DNA from: Edolisoma coerulescens
Taxonomy: Eukaryota; Chordata; Aves; Passeriformes; Campephagidae
Length of the DNA: 64,000 nt
Direction: 5' to 3'
Assembly: GCA_013397115.1 (NCBI GenBank)
Contig: VWZW01004077.1
Coordinates: 505,890-569,889, forward strand
The translations under genes were made by a program, and so were the position numbers. Positions 1-12,240 of this stretch are shown here, piece after piece (position 1 is the stretch's first letter; every line of letters begins with the position of its first letter). The notes beneath the pieces were generated by a model. The model searched no databases. It saw only the letters and a program-made list of their open reading frames with translations, and had not been told where the DNA came from.

Positions 1-1370
1 TTGATACAAATGTTCAAAGTTTTGTCTAATAGAGATAGATCAGCAAAGACATCTAAAATGATTAACAGTCAAAACAGAGATGCTGGCATTGTGAATGGAA
101 GAGGAAAAAGATTCACTCAGTATAGAATCAGGGAACATCCAAAATTTGAAGGGATAAAAAGGCAGAAAATAAAATACTGATTCTTACTCACAGGCAATGT
201 AATAAATTGCAGTTTGTACTTTGCAGCTCATTTTAGAAATGATTGATGAATTCTTCAGTCTTGACATTTTAACCAGTAAGAAGATGCCTGGAGGCAGATG
301 AGACAGGTATTTAAGAAAAATATATTTAAAATATTAAGTTACAGAGGATGGGCTGGGTTTGTAGGCAGTAAAGGACGGCAGCCCAAATGGCTAGCAGTAG
401 TCTTTCCTGCACAGATTCAGCCACACCAAAGGAATTTCAAGTGCAAGAAAAAATTATAACACATAGCAAAGCATGCAAAAGCTATTGTTAAAAAGTATAA
501 ATGAAAAGTCTGATTCTTCACTACAAGGATGAAGTAGGAGCAGAAATAGACCCTGCTGTCATTACACCACCAGAGTAATTATTTATAATAATTTCCAGAG
601 CACATTTTCTGTGGATCTGTCACAGAAATATTTAGTGAGTGACAGACAGTCCAGAAGGTTGAAACTGAGATGTGTAACTGCTGAAGCCTGAGCTACCCTT
701 GATCATGTGCTTAAATGCTTTTTGTGACATTGCAGATCTGTTGCACAGTCCAGAACTCAATACATGGTCAAACCTGACCCAACCATTTAGTTTTGTTTTG
801 TGAGGTAAACCTGACCTTTTCTTAAATTTACATGTAACAGAAGCATATTAAAAATTTCAGTTGATTCCTCACTTGGCAATACTGCCTGCTGAATCTGAGC
901 AAAGGATTCTTCCACATCATTTCATATCAGAACTGGAGGCTGTCCTTATTCTTCAGATTAAACACAAGTAGTCTTTGTTCATGTCATTTAGTTAGGGACT
1001 TCGTTCATTTTCTTGGTTCACAAAAAAAAAAAGAGGGGAGGTACTATTATTTTATCAAAATGAATCTTCTTGGTGGTTGCTGTGTTATTTTCTGAAACTG
1101 TTGAATTAAACTACTGACTATTGTCTCACTCTTGCTTTATTTTGGTAACTGTTAGATTTCTCAGAAGTAGTTTTCAACTCATTAGAAAACAGAACCTTTA
1201 AGTCATCGCGCATTTTTTCGAACAGGCACTTACTGCCTTCAGACTACTGACAGAGTCTCTAGTCTGTCAAACACTAAATCCAAGATGATATTTCCTGCTG
1301 CTTCTATCACATCAGAAAGATATACAGGGAGACTCCCCATGGTGGTTTTAAGGCTTAGTGTTTGCCTGCC
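1..1370. other. AT-rich unique sequence, nothing recognised
   Basis: No repeat family, exon-like open frame or RNA gene is recognisable. It has only a short poly-A run near 1023 and ordinary AT-rich bird intergenic or intronic sequence up to the LTR at 1371. Confidence 0.6.
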
Positions 1371-1962
1371 TGTCATGTTTTAACCCCAGCCGGCAATGAA
1401 GTACCATGCAGCTGCTCACTCATTACCCCTGCACCCCGCTCCACTGGGATGGGGAAGAGAAGCTCATGGTTTGAGATAAGAACAACTTAATAACTGAAAT
1501 AAAGTAAAATATTATGGTATTATACCAAGAGCAGCCCTAATAATAATAAGAAAAATAATAATAGAGATAACAAAAGAAGAGAGGGGAAGTTACCAAGAGA
1601 AACGAGAGATGCCCAATACAACTGCTCAGCACCTGCTAAATGATGGCCAACCTGTCCCCCAGCAGAAACTGGTACCTCCTGGCCAGTTTCCCCCACTTTA
1701 TATACTGAGTGTGATATTCTATGGTATGGCCTTTGGCCAATTCGGGTCAGCTGTCCTGGGTGAGCTCCTTCCCAGCTTCTTGTGCACCTGCTGGCTGGCA
1801 GAGCATGGGAAACTGAAAAGTCCTTGACTTAGGGTAGGTACTACTGAGCAGCTACTAAAATATTAGTGTGTTATCAGCGTTATTCTTATGCTAAATCCAA
1901 AACATAGCATTGTACCAGCTAATAAAAGGAAAATTAACTCTGTCCCAGCTGAAACCAGGACA
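1371..1962 (+). mobile_element. Solo LTR of a passerine endogenous retrovirus
   Basis: A block of about 592 bp starts with TGTCATG and ends with CCAGGACA, so it has the TG...CA ends and short inverted TGTC/GACA termini of an LTR. It matches, from memory, an LTR family that is common in songbird genomes: the 'TTTAACCCCAGCCGGCAA' opening and the 'GCTGAAACCAGGACA' ending are characteristic. A TATATA box lies at 1699-1704 and an AATAAA signal at 1921-1926, 36 bp before the end, which fixes the plus orientation. The flanks are CTGCC (1366-1370) and CTGCT (1963-1967), a 5-bp target duplication with one mismatch. No gag, pol or env sequence lies on either side, so this is a solo LTR left by LTR-LTR recombination. 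The subfamily name is not assigned. Confidence 0.8.
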
Positions 1963-4060
1963 CTGCTATTTCTCTCTTGCTTGAAGAAACTACTTGTGAT
2001 AGAAAAAAATATTGAAATATATAATTCTGTCATTGAATTCTATTCCTTTGTAATAGAAAAAAAACCCAAAAGACAGTAAAAGATGCTCCCTGTCAACAAG
2101 CCCACAGTATCCCCCACCATGTTCCAAACAGGGAGAAAGATAAGCCTGTTTCAGTACATTTTTCAAAGTCTGAAGCAGTGGCTCTGCTTGCAGATATCTC
2201 TCTGTAAAGTGGAGCACAAAAATATTATTTAGCTACTAGCCTGCATGCATCTTATGGAGAAAATTTGTGCTCTTAAAACATAGAAAGGGCCACCCAACAG
2301 ATGAAGTACTTGCACTTCTCCCTCTTACCTGGCTAAATTAAAGCAAAATTCATTTATATAGGGATGAAAGGGAGTTCCTGGAATATAATTCTTCTGCTAT
2401 TGTGAGCAGTCACTTTGTATATTGTCTATTATTGTGTCATAATATTACATATGGATGCAGTTGTAATTTCCTTATGACGTTTTTGTCCCTACGACTCTCC
2501 CTGGGATTTTTTTTCATGATGATATGAGACTTTTTGATTTTCTCTGAAGTCTGGTTTCCAGCTTTCCTAGACGCAGCTTTTATATTAGTCATAGGGGGAA
2601 ATGTAGTTGTGATAGCGGAAAATGGTCCTTCAGGAAGGAATATTTACGATCTTTTCATCTTGATTTGGAAACTGGTGCTGTTCTGTCCAAAATACAAGGT
2701 AATCTCAGGATGCTGGGATGCACAGGCCTCAGACCCTTAAGGTGGGCTTGCTCTGCAGATGCAGCTTGTGTCTTGCATGACACAAAACATAAGGTGCTTG
2801 GGCAAAAAACCAGGCTAGGTGAACATGCTAATATGACTCCTATGGCTTGCATTGTGCACCTGGGCCGTATGTCACCCATGCAGCAGAACTGCACTTGTGC
2901 AAGCCACAAAGAACCATTTGCATGTGTGTACATGAAACATACCATTTTGACTTGGATTTCATATGGAAAACTACTGGTGTCAGACACATTGTCCATTAGA
3001 GGAGTTCAGATCTTCATACAGTGAATCTCAAACCATTCAGTTTTGAAAGATACCACTGAGATATTAGTTTCTTTCAGTTTTGCCTGCTTTTCTTTTCTGC
3101 TTGGCTGTACAGGCATGAAAATCTACCAGAAAAGTTTTCTCAATATGTCCTACTTAACTGTGCAGATCAAAAAAATTTGGGCAAAACTTTGATGCTAATG
3201 AGAATTAGCCTGCTGTTGCCTGTTCTCATAATATTTAAGCAATAGTTTATTTGGGAACTTGCAATACAAAACAAACAAAAAAGTTAATAAACTATTTTTT
3301 CATTTGAGCAAGATTTGCCTTTGCATCATCTGACTGAGATATGGGGAAGAAACTCTAGTTCTTTCACCCCAGTTCATCTGCCTAACTCAAGTGAAACCTG
3401 TCAGTGGCTGAGTAAATTGGAGGTATATCTACATACATATAAATCTGTTACAAACAAGCCTTTGTTTTTCATTCTGTCTCTGTGCTCTCCAAATCTGACT
3501 CTGAAGATTTAGGCTATGATTATGCTGCTGGTTTAGACACTGGTTGTCAATCACAGCAAGTAACTGTTGAAAATATTTATGTATGGGTTAGCTTTGCTTT
3601 GCTTTTAGTCTTCAAACTCATTAAACACCTAATTTCTGGGACTGTTTTTCACACCTGAAGATGAATTCTGATTAACTTACTTTTGGCCTTGGAAAACTCT
3701 CATCAGTGACAGTTTAAGAATATTTTAGCCTGTTATAATACAGGTCTTTTAAAAATAGTAGAAGTACTTCTAGTTTTCAGTCCAAAGTAACAGAAAGCAA
3801 CATATGACCAATGCATTCTTGGTACACCTTAGTGCCAAACACTTCCTAATGGTTTTTTTCGATCAGGCATATATTGGTTACACTCCTGTTATACGCATAC
3901 AACAAAGCCGACTTTATGGTCAGGCAAATAGCTAGATTATCATTATCCTATTTTCTATAAGTATATACAGCTACTGTGATACACTGTGGTGCCTGGTACT
4001 GTGCTTTTCAGACACTAAGACCAATCTAATTTAATTATTTTTTTCCTAATCTGAAAAAAC
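1963..4060. other. Unique sequence, nothing recognised
   Basis: No transposon, gene or RNA can be supported. The overlapping open frames on both strands near 2655-3024 (113 and 119 codons) have no protein-like motif and are read as chance. Confidence 0.55.
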
Positions 4061-4064
4061 TTCA

Positions 4065-4120
4065 TGGGAACTTTGGAGGTGATTCAGCACAGGGCCACAA
4101 GAGAGATCCAAGGAACATAA
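4065..4120 (+). mobile_element. Faint CR1 relic
   Basis: The stretch with 'CAGGGCCACAAGAGAGATCC' resembles the CR1 segment encoding the end of the reverse transcriptase ORF (the 'GGTCCAGAGGAGGGCCACAA' region). Only about 50 bp can be aligned by eye, so chance similarity is possible. Confidence 0.3.
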
Positions 4121-6934
4121 AAAATACTTTGCAGAAATAAATTAAAAAAAAAAAGAAATCTATGTTTTAATTCATCAGAATGAAAACTGAAAGCTAATTT
4201 AATACTAGTTTGTAATTATTTACATGGGGAAAGGTAAGTAATGCCTTTCTCTTCTTTTACACACTGACCATGATAAGTCTAATAAACCAAGGAAAAAAAA
4301 CTAAACAAAACCATACTGGATCTGAGGAGAAAATTTTCAAGAGTGTAATCTTTGAAATAAAACCACCATCCCTCTTCCAGGATTCTTTCTGGTCTGAAAT
4401 TAAGACAACCTTCTGAAAGACATACTGTAATTCAATCACAAATTACTTGACTTGAAGGAGGTATTACTGGCTAAAAGTGCACTGTAAAAGGGTCTTACAT
4501 GGCTTGAAAATGATTTTATATGTACATATATAGTCAATTATATGTAAACTTGCTTGAGTAATTCAACAACTTAATATTTTGAAATTTCTAGAATCTTTGT
4601 TATCCTGATTGCTTTTGTTCTGTCCTATCACATCTAGAAATCTCACTCGATCAACTGGACTTGTGTCACTGTATATTGGTGTAGAGCTGAAGCAAAAATA
4701 AATTAAAAATTCAAAAAGAAGTGCTGTTTCTGTGATGTTATTTCCAATTTTTTTTTCAATTTTATCTCCCTGGAGGACCTGAAGCCTGGTGCAAATGTGG
4801 TAGCTGTTCTTTCACTGCACTAACTTTAGCACCAAGAGCTGACCTAGATAGGTGAGCAAATGAGAAGGGGAGTAGAAATCAACTCTTTTTCCCAGCTCAT
4901 TTTTCAGGGATCTTAATTTTTTTTTTTTCATATTCTTTATTGAAATCTATTATTGGCTACAAAATGTGCACAGCTGATTGTGTAAACGACACCTGCTCAG
5001 GACAACAGTCTACTGAATTTGTCATTTCCATAGGATTGTATTTTTGGATATTCAAGCTGTACGTGTATGTAATGTGCATAAATCAAGGCATATGGTAATT
5101 TAAATCAGTTTTGCAGCTGACCTGGGTGTCATTCTTATTTCACATAAAAACCTGGTCAAGATTTCGCTACCCATTCTTTATGACAAGTATGAAAATACTA
5201 GATGTCTTTGTGGCAAGTAATTCCCTAACACAAGTCAAGATTTTACTTTCATTCGCTCTCAGAGTTATTCCAGTCTCCAGTATTTCTCCTTGTAAAACAG
5301 TAATAGAGGTTTTGGTGTATTTCTGTGATATTATGGTGTAGAGATATATAGAATCACAAGCTCTTGTGAAAGAAGCATTTAATGTCCACCTTAAAAATGG
5401 GATCAAACGGAACCAAAAATTTGATTGTATTTCTAGTGTTGAGCACAGAGGTTTTCTTGGTAAATCTAATGTAATTTTAAAACTTAGCATTCTAAGATGT
5501 GCCATGAAGTTTAGTTTCTGAAAGGATTTGAGGAAAAAAAGCCAGAATTAGAAAAAACTTACCATCTACTGGTCATCTAATTTTATTTATTTGTTGGAAG
5601 GGGTATGGAAAAAAAAATCTCTAAAATATACTAAAAATCCCAAAATGCATATGCCCATAACTGTAGTATGAATTGTAGTTTTTGTTTGTTTTCTTTTTTT
5701 CCTTTAAGATGAAAAAGCATTTGTTTTGGTTTATCTGTTTTGGTTTATCAGTTTTCCCTTGTCAATCTGCTCTAGGAAAAGACAAAATAGTTCAGTCTGT
5801 GGCCCAATTTGATTCAGTATCCCCCTGTGAAAGTGCCATTTGTTTACTCTGAGAACGAAGAATCAGGTATATGAAGAGATACTGGAATTCTGCCATATGT
5901 TGTAGCATATGGGTAGTTTTCACTATGTTAAATCCCTGTGAAGGAGGGGACCGTCGTGGACAAATGTATTACATTTTCCTATCTTGAACCCTTAGTAAGA
6001 GCACTTAGCACTTTCATAACACTGCAAAAAAATTAACTAACCTTCACCAAACCAGAGAATTTGTAAATATTAATACAGAAAATACAGCTTACAACCAGGG
6101 ACAATGAGGCACAGAGTGAGAGTAGAGCTATACCGGTCTTGGTAATTAAGACATTGGATCCCCTGCTCTTTTCTGTGTTTTGCAGCAAATGCCACTACCT
6201 GTCAATTTGCTATATATATAGCAGGCTTTGAAATGTGTACCTATCTCTTTGTACATTTTGCACAAAATTATCTTTGTTGCACGATGTTAGTGACAAAGAA
6301 ATAAAACCGTCACCAGTTTCTAAAATGCATAGAAATATAGAGAAATACATATTTTATATTATGAGATATGACACACAGAGATACAAATTCAGTGTGAGCT
6401 ACTGTAAGTTCGATGAAGGACAGTTTTTGCTCTTATTTCTGCAGTTTGCTACCTGAGGTAGCATTGATGAAATCCCGTTTATGTTGGTATAACTGAGCTG
6501 GTTCTGTATTTGAGAAATGAAATTAAGAGCCACAGCAACAAAAAGAATCAAAAATGGGGGCATAAAGCAGCTATCAGCTTCTTGCTCCTCTTACTATTCT
6601 CTATCCCAGACATTCCTCTCCAAATTTATGATTGTACACATGCCTTGACCCCATTCCTTAATCTTGAAAGTTGCTTTATTTTAAATCATCTCCAAGAAAC
6701 ACCCTATTACAGAGATATAATCTTTTCTAAATGCTAGCCTACTCTGGTTTCAGTATGACTTCATATAGTACTTATAGCTGACTTCCCATGATACTTATAG
6801 TCATGGCTATAGAAATAAAACCCAGCCTTCTGTAACTATTTTCCATTGAATTCTGGGCTGTTTTGTTTACCTTTTCCTTATCCTGATCATTGAACATATC
6901 AAATTGACAATGTTTTTCTCAAATTGGCATACTG
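4121..6934. other. Unique sequence, nothing recognised
   Basis: AT-rich, with short poly-A (about 4143-4154) and poly-T (about 4917-4929) runs and a small 14-bp tandem pair (TGTTTTGGTTTATC) near 5722-5749. No coding or repeat-family signal is seen. Confidence 0.55.
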
Positions 6935-7066
6935 GGATTTTTGGGTTTCTTTTGGTTTTTTTTTGGTTTGGTTATTTTTTGTTTTGTTTTTTGGTTTTTG
7001 TTTTTTTTTGGTTTTGTTGTTGTTGTTGTTTTGGGGGTTTTTTTGGTTTTTTTTTTTTTTTTTTGT
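6935..7066. repeat. T/G-rich low-complexity tract
   Basis: About 130 bp made almost only of T runs broken by G or GG, including a short (GTT)n stretch at about 7015-7032 and a final run of about 18 T. On the other strand it is A-rich with CC interruptions. The open frames across it, with long runs of F, G and V or of K and N, are low-complexity artefacts. Confidence 0.85.
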
Positions 7067-8469
7067 TGCAAAGCAAGAAAGTTGAATTCTAAGAGTTGTC
7101 AAAATCCTAACAAAAACTCAGCTATAAGGAGCAGTTTCAGAAATGTTCTTTTACCTTTATTTCATAAAGCATATATAATATGCTGTTTCTTTTCATTTCC
7201 AGAGAGGCTTAAATGTATTCCTATTTCATGCTGTATGTATTTGTAACATGATTTTGTAGAGTGATGATCTAAAGTAACAAACCCAGAAGATCTGTGTCAG
7301 ACCAATTTTAAACCCTAGTCCCACAAAGATCTTTCTATAAACTAATATTGAAAACATCTGTAATTTTTGTGAAGTGAGTTGAACTTCTTGAACTGTATTT
7401 TAAGCACATGTAAACCCTTTGAATAGGGAATGATTTTAAATCCTTTTGTGTAGTACTAGAATTAGCCTACTATTTATAACCTAAAGAAAGCAGTATGTGT
7501 CCAGTATATACATAGAAGGAGCCCTTGGGTACGAGTGGCAAATAATTAGTTGAGGCCGTTCTGTCCAAAAGATACACAAACAGATATGGGGCATTTTACC
7601 TAGTGTAGTTTATATTATTAGGTGCTATAACATTAATGTCATTTGTAACAGAAAACAGTCAGAGTTTAAAATTAAAATATAATACTTAGGTGTGTTGTTA
7701 TGTTTTAAGAAGAGTGATGGTACTGAACAAGTCTCCTGGTTTTAAATGTTTAAATGTTCTCTGGGTAAAACTCAGTTTGCAATTTATCATGCTATGCTTA
7801 AATTGGAGAGCCTGATGTTGACATTAATTCATTGCAGTGCAAGCATTCAATGTTATTGTACATATGTTATAGCATATGGCAGGATTTCATTCCTCGTCTC
7901 CTTCTTATGCTCTGTCCTCAGAGTCACTAGAAGTCTGTCCCATGAGATGAATTTTTGTTAAATTAGGTCAGCAGCTGAAGTAGGACATGTGTCAACTCCT
8001 CTGCTGAGAAATATGGCAGTGTTAACACTTCAAAATTATCTGTTCTTCAACTGTTTTAGGTTGGAAATCTAGCAAGTGATATTACTCTGACCATAGACAT
8101 CTCTGACTTCTCTTCAGATATTCATGAGATATTTTAATTTTTATTTGTTATTACTATATTAACTGTACTGTTGTTTCCAGACATTTAAAGATTACTACTT
8201 AGATGTGTGTGGGCAGATTTAAATTCATCTCTGTGAAGCTCCACAGTGGTGTGTATAGTCAGCTAATGCCTTGGCTGAATATGGTAGTGGTAGTAGAAGA
8301 ATGCTTTTGCATAAATTTGTCTCTACAGACTCTGGGTTGCCTTGCTGTATCTCATTTCCCTTTATGCATAGCCACACATTTCTCTAAGGGGAGAAAAGCT
8401 AACACAGCATGGATTGGTGTATGTAGGGTATATCTGCAGGACCTGATCTTGCTCCAGCACTCCAAACAG
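7067..8469. other. Unique sequence, nothing recognised
   Basis: No gene, RNA or repeat family recognised. The 133-codon plus-strand open frame starting at 8203 runs into the antisense of the CR1 relic that follows. Confidence 0.5.
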
Positions 8470-8680
8470 AAAGAAGTTTTACTCCAGTTTCTTTACCAGC
8501 AGTTCCATTTCTACTGCCTTTCTGACACCCATGATTTTGTAAAACTTTACCACAGCCACTTTAATTTTCATCCTTTTCAGGCTGACGAATATAAGCCTAT
8601 TTAATTGTTCTTCCATGCTGCAGGCTTTGATTAGCTTTCTTATCGCCTTTGAACATTTTCCAGGTATTCTATTCACTTTT
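8470..8680 (-). mobile_element. Ancient CR1-type LINE relic
   Basis: Read on the minus strand, this segment encodes a decayed match to the C-terminal end of a CR1 ORF2. The residues 'KAIRKLIKACSMEEQLNRL' correspond to the family pattern 'RRATKLIKGLxxLxYEERLxxL', and 'FVSLKRMKIKVAVVKFYKIM' to 'LFSLEKRRLRGDLIAVYKYL'. The following DNA ('TACAAAATCATGGGTGTCAG') resembles the 'CTATAAAATCATGACTGGTG' region of old amniote CR1 copies rather than the younger avian consensus. That would make it an insertion predating the bird radiation. The alignment is from memory and by eye; the boundaries are approximate. Confidence 0.55.
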
Positions 8681-10489
8681 TGAGATGGAAAGTTTCATAC
8701 CCCGTGGTATTCGAGAGGCAGACAGGCCATAGATTGATACAGTGGCTTATTTTCTCTGGGTTTTGTTTTGTTTCATTATTTCTTTACCACTTTTGTAATT
8801 TCTAACATTGTATTTACTTTTTTTGTGTGTGCTACCAAGGACTGAACTAAAATTTTCATGGAAGTATTGATTTTTCTCATAGATCTCATTTCTGAGTAGC
8901 AGTCAGCTCAAATCAGACTTTAGGGCTTGTCAGGTTTAAGTTACAAAATTTAATTTATTCTTTGATGCACAGTTAAGACTTGAATCTATGAATTAGCAAT
9001 GAACAGAAGTTTCCAGACCGTTCTGACCTTTTTTTTTTTCATTCTTTAATATCTCAGTGCAGATTTTCTGATCCTATTGTCTGGAATACAGAAGTGACAG
9101 TTTTAGCTGCTTCTCTTCCAGAAAGATAACTTGTACAGAAATGGGTGTGTAGAAACTCTTCTGAAATAAAGATAGAGCCTCTTAGAAGACTGCAATACTC
9201 TGACTTGTTTTGCCTAAAAGAGACATGATTGCTCTCCACAAGAACATTTTGACGTCAAACACCTAGGAGGGAACTCCTGCCAAGCTAAAGGTCAGATAAA
9301 GGTCGACATTAGCATAAACCCAAATTTGTGTCAGCAGCCCATGAATAAATTTTGGGCTAGGATTTAGATGACTGTTAACTTTATTGCTACTGGGTTACCA
9401 GTGGTAATAGTGAGAAGAAAAGGAAAAATCCGTTTTTCATTACGTGCTTTAGAAGTGGAAGAAAGCTGTTACTCTGACATGCTTCTTGAAGAAGCAGGAA
9501 ACTAGGCCTTACATAGCAACATCTAGCCTTGTCTTCCACTCACATAAGTGGAAAGATGACATTTGTCATCATTTGAACAGCAAAAGGAGAAGAAAAAGAA
9601 CCCCAAAACCCAGCAACTTTGCCCAAACCTTCCACGAGGCTTTGGGCCTGGTATTGGAACACACATGACCTAACATAATACTTCCAGTAACCCTATGTGT
9701 GTCAAAAAAGTACAAGTTATAACTAAATCTTTGTTCATTTTTCCTGCTCCATTGTTTAACTTAGAGAACAAACACTATATACTTTCCTGATGCCAAATTT
9801 GTCAAATGGGTTTTGCAACGAGTAATGTCCCTTGGATGTGTGGAGTGGATACTAAAAATATGATTTCTATTTGCTATTTCTGACATATTCACTGCCCCTT
9901 GAGTTTGAATGCCTCCCAACTGAAGTAAAAATACGACTTGGTTGAGACAGAAGGAGAGAGAAAAGCCGAATTTGTGCATTCTGAGAGTTGTTATTTTTGA
10001 TAGTAACATACCTAAGTGACTGAATACGATACGTTTCCTGAAACAAGCCCTGGATGCAGAATGCTGCTTCTTCATTCTTGTCCTTCATTTCTTCCATCCC
10101 ACTTCCTCCTCTTACCAAGTTCTTTAGCGACATTTCCATTCCTTTCAAGCACATTTTCTTATCCACATTATATGTTATTCCAGCTCTTTTATTTAGGATT
10201 TTTCACACATCCTTCACATCTCCTTTACAGTCTCCAGTCAATAAGCGTTAAGACCTAAATACTCCTTTACACTTCATGGCTATTCCCTTATCACATGCAT
10301 TTTCTGTTGCCTGAAGGCAGATCTGTACAATTTTTGTTACTGAAATCTGGGGGTTTTTTCCTCTCCAACCAGATGGTGGATGTGTAAATATGTCTAAAGA
10401 CTGAGAATACCATTAACTTGGTTTTTACAGAGCTCTGGGAGACACAATGTCTTTCTGTCCCCTTTTAAACTAGGCTAAAAAAAACCCAA
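8681..10489. other. Unique sequence, nothing recognised
   Basis: No supported feature. The overlapping minus-strand open frames at 9761-10166 are about 100 codons each, lack motifs and overlap each other in different frames. Confidence 0.5.
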
Positions 10490-10800
10490 CTAATAACTAC
10501 ACAATACAGGCAAAGCAACTTTAACACATTATTTTGTCTCCCATAGCTCAGATTGCAGGGAAAAAAAATGCACTTCTGCTGCTGTGCATTAATCTTTTGC
10601 TCTTTGCAAAAGAACACAATCCCAAGTCATACACAAGCTGGATTTACATTATTCCATTAAGTATTGATTGTAATGCTTGAAGCCTTTATTGTTGTAATTT
10701 ATCAGAGCTTTTTGCACTGTGATTGATAGAAAATAATACTGTTCAGCAACTGCTCATTGTGCACTCCACAGCTGATAGGGCAAAAGTGGCCAAGAAGTGT
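10490..10800. other. Candidate conserved non-coding stretch with two adjacent hairpins
   Basis: Two perfect 7-bp-stem inverted repeats sit side by side: AATGCAC...GTGCATT (10567-10590, 10-nt loop) and CTTTTGC...GCAAAAG (10594-10612, 5-nt loop). Downstream are ATTGTTG and TGATTGATAG motifs that resemble SOX and PBX/HOX sites. The sequence has no simple repeats and looks compositionally unlike a decayed transposon. Conservation itself cannot be judged from a single sequence. Confidence 0.2.
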
Positions 10801-11889
10801 TATTGCTATCCCTTTTTTTTAAGTCAGTAGATTCAGAAGAAAAGCTATATTAACCCAATTTGCTCAATATCTGGTGTTGAGCAAATAAAATAAGGTGCAT
10901 CCAATCTCTAACTGGACAAAGATATCTGATAAGGATTATTTTACAAGTGTATGGCATTCTCCTACAGCAGCTCTGTGAGACAAAGTTCATGAAATGCAAG
11001 AAGCTACAATCTCCCTTTTTTTTAGGCAGAGAGTGGTTTTCAATCTTATTTTTATCAGAGCTCATCTAGTTTCCCTGTTTAACTTCAGACTGGAGTTATT
11101 GTTCCAATAAAACATCAGATTAAATTTTTAAAAAGAAATTGAGAATCATCAGCAAAATTTTAAACAAATATCATATGACCAAATGAAAAAGTATATATGC
11201 ATAAAGGAGCCAAGGCTGTTTTCTGAAACATTTCAGGCAAGTTTTCTCTTCTCTAAATATGCATTTCATAATTGATGACTTGGAAGATTACAATATTGGA
11301 AAGCATCTGTGTCAACTCTGTCAAAATATTGCTTCTATACACATGTATTTATACATCTAAAATAAGTCTGAAGGGTGTGACAGAGAAATTCAAGCCACCA
11401 CTGTAAGTTTGTCTCGGCAAGAATCTGGTTGAAGTAAATTAATGTGACTACATAAAAATTGCATCAAACGTGTTAAAATACTGGTTTAACTTCATATAAT
11501 AATTTTAAAAACATTGAGATGGCTGTCTGCCCTAAATTTTTATATTTATTATGCATCTCAGCTATGACTTCTGCAGTAATTTTTTGTCTTTCATACAGGT
11601 TAAAATTCACCTCTTAATTGAAGGAGGGTAACCTGAGCATTAGGTCCATCATTGAGGAGGAACAGAGATACTCAGCTGTTTCGTCTTCAGATATTTGGCT
11701 ACTGAAGGACCTGAAAATGGTCAAAGCTATCCAAAACCTCATTCAGTTTAAATTCTGATGGTCTTTGTGCTTATCAGCATTTCAAGGGGATTCTTGGGTA
11801 CAGATTGCTGAGGTCTGGTTTGAGGGGTTGTTACAAAGCATGTCCTACTGTGCAAAAGATACAAAAGATATGAAATATTATCTGGTATG
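10801..11889. other. Unique sequence, nothing recognised
   Basis: AT-rich sequence without supported genes, RNAs or repeats. Confidence 0.5.
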
Positions 11890-12240
11890 TCTTCACTGTT
11901 GGTTTGTATCCTGAAAGCAGCAAGTGAGGTATTTGAAGCTGGGTTTTGTTTTTTTAATTATTCAGTAAAGTGCTTTAGTGGACACAGAATCTTTGCCACC
12001 ATCTCCACCTTATTTTTTTCTAGATTTGGGAATCAGAGAGAGAATTCACCACCTGTGGGCGGCAAGGAAGACAGCTACTTCCCTACAGCTAAGAGCTAAT
12101 GGAGTTGATATCTAGTTCTGCTATAAAAATTGAAGACTCCGGCATTGCCGCAGAGGTGATTGGATTAGGGGGCTCCATGCCAGATTAGGCTGTTGTGAAC
12201 GTGGTTGGTGGATATCAATAAATTGCTGTGTCCTTCAGAA
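11890..12240 (+). mobile_element. Possible LTR fragment
   Basis: TATAAAAA at 12122-12129 is followed 95 bp later by AATAAA (12217-12222). In between lies a CpG-bearing, non-AT-rich segment ('GACTCCGGCATTGCCGCAGA' and 'GATTAGGGGGCTCC'). This spacing of TATA box and polyadenylation signal is what an LTR R region would show, and the wording resembles avian ERV LTRs I have seen. No clear TG...CA ends or target duplication could be placed, so the limits are guesses. Confidence 0.35.

Noticed and set aside
6935..7066. A-rich minus strand read as the poly-A tail of a processed pseudogene
   Set aside because: No gene-like sequence lies upstream of it on the minus strand, and T/G low-complexity tracts are common in bird DNA.
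8203..8604. 133-codon plus-strand open frame
   Set aside because: It overlaps the antisense of an ancient CR1 relic and has no motif of a known protein.
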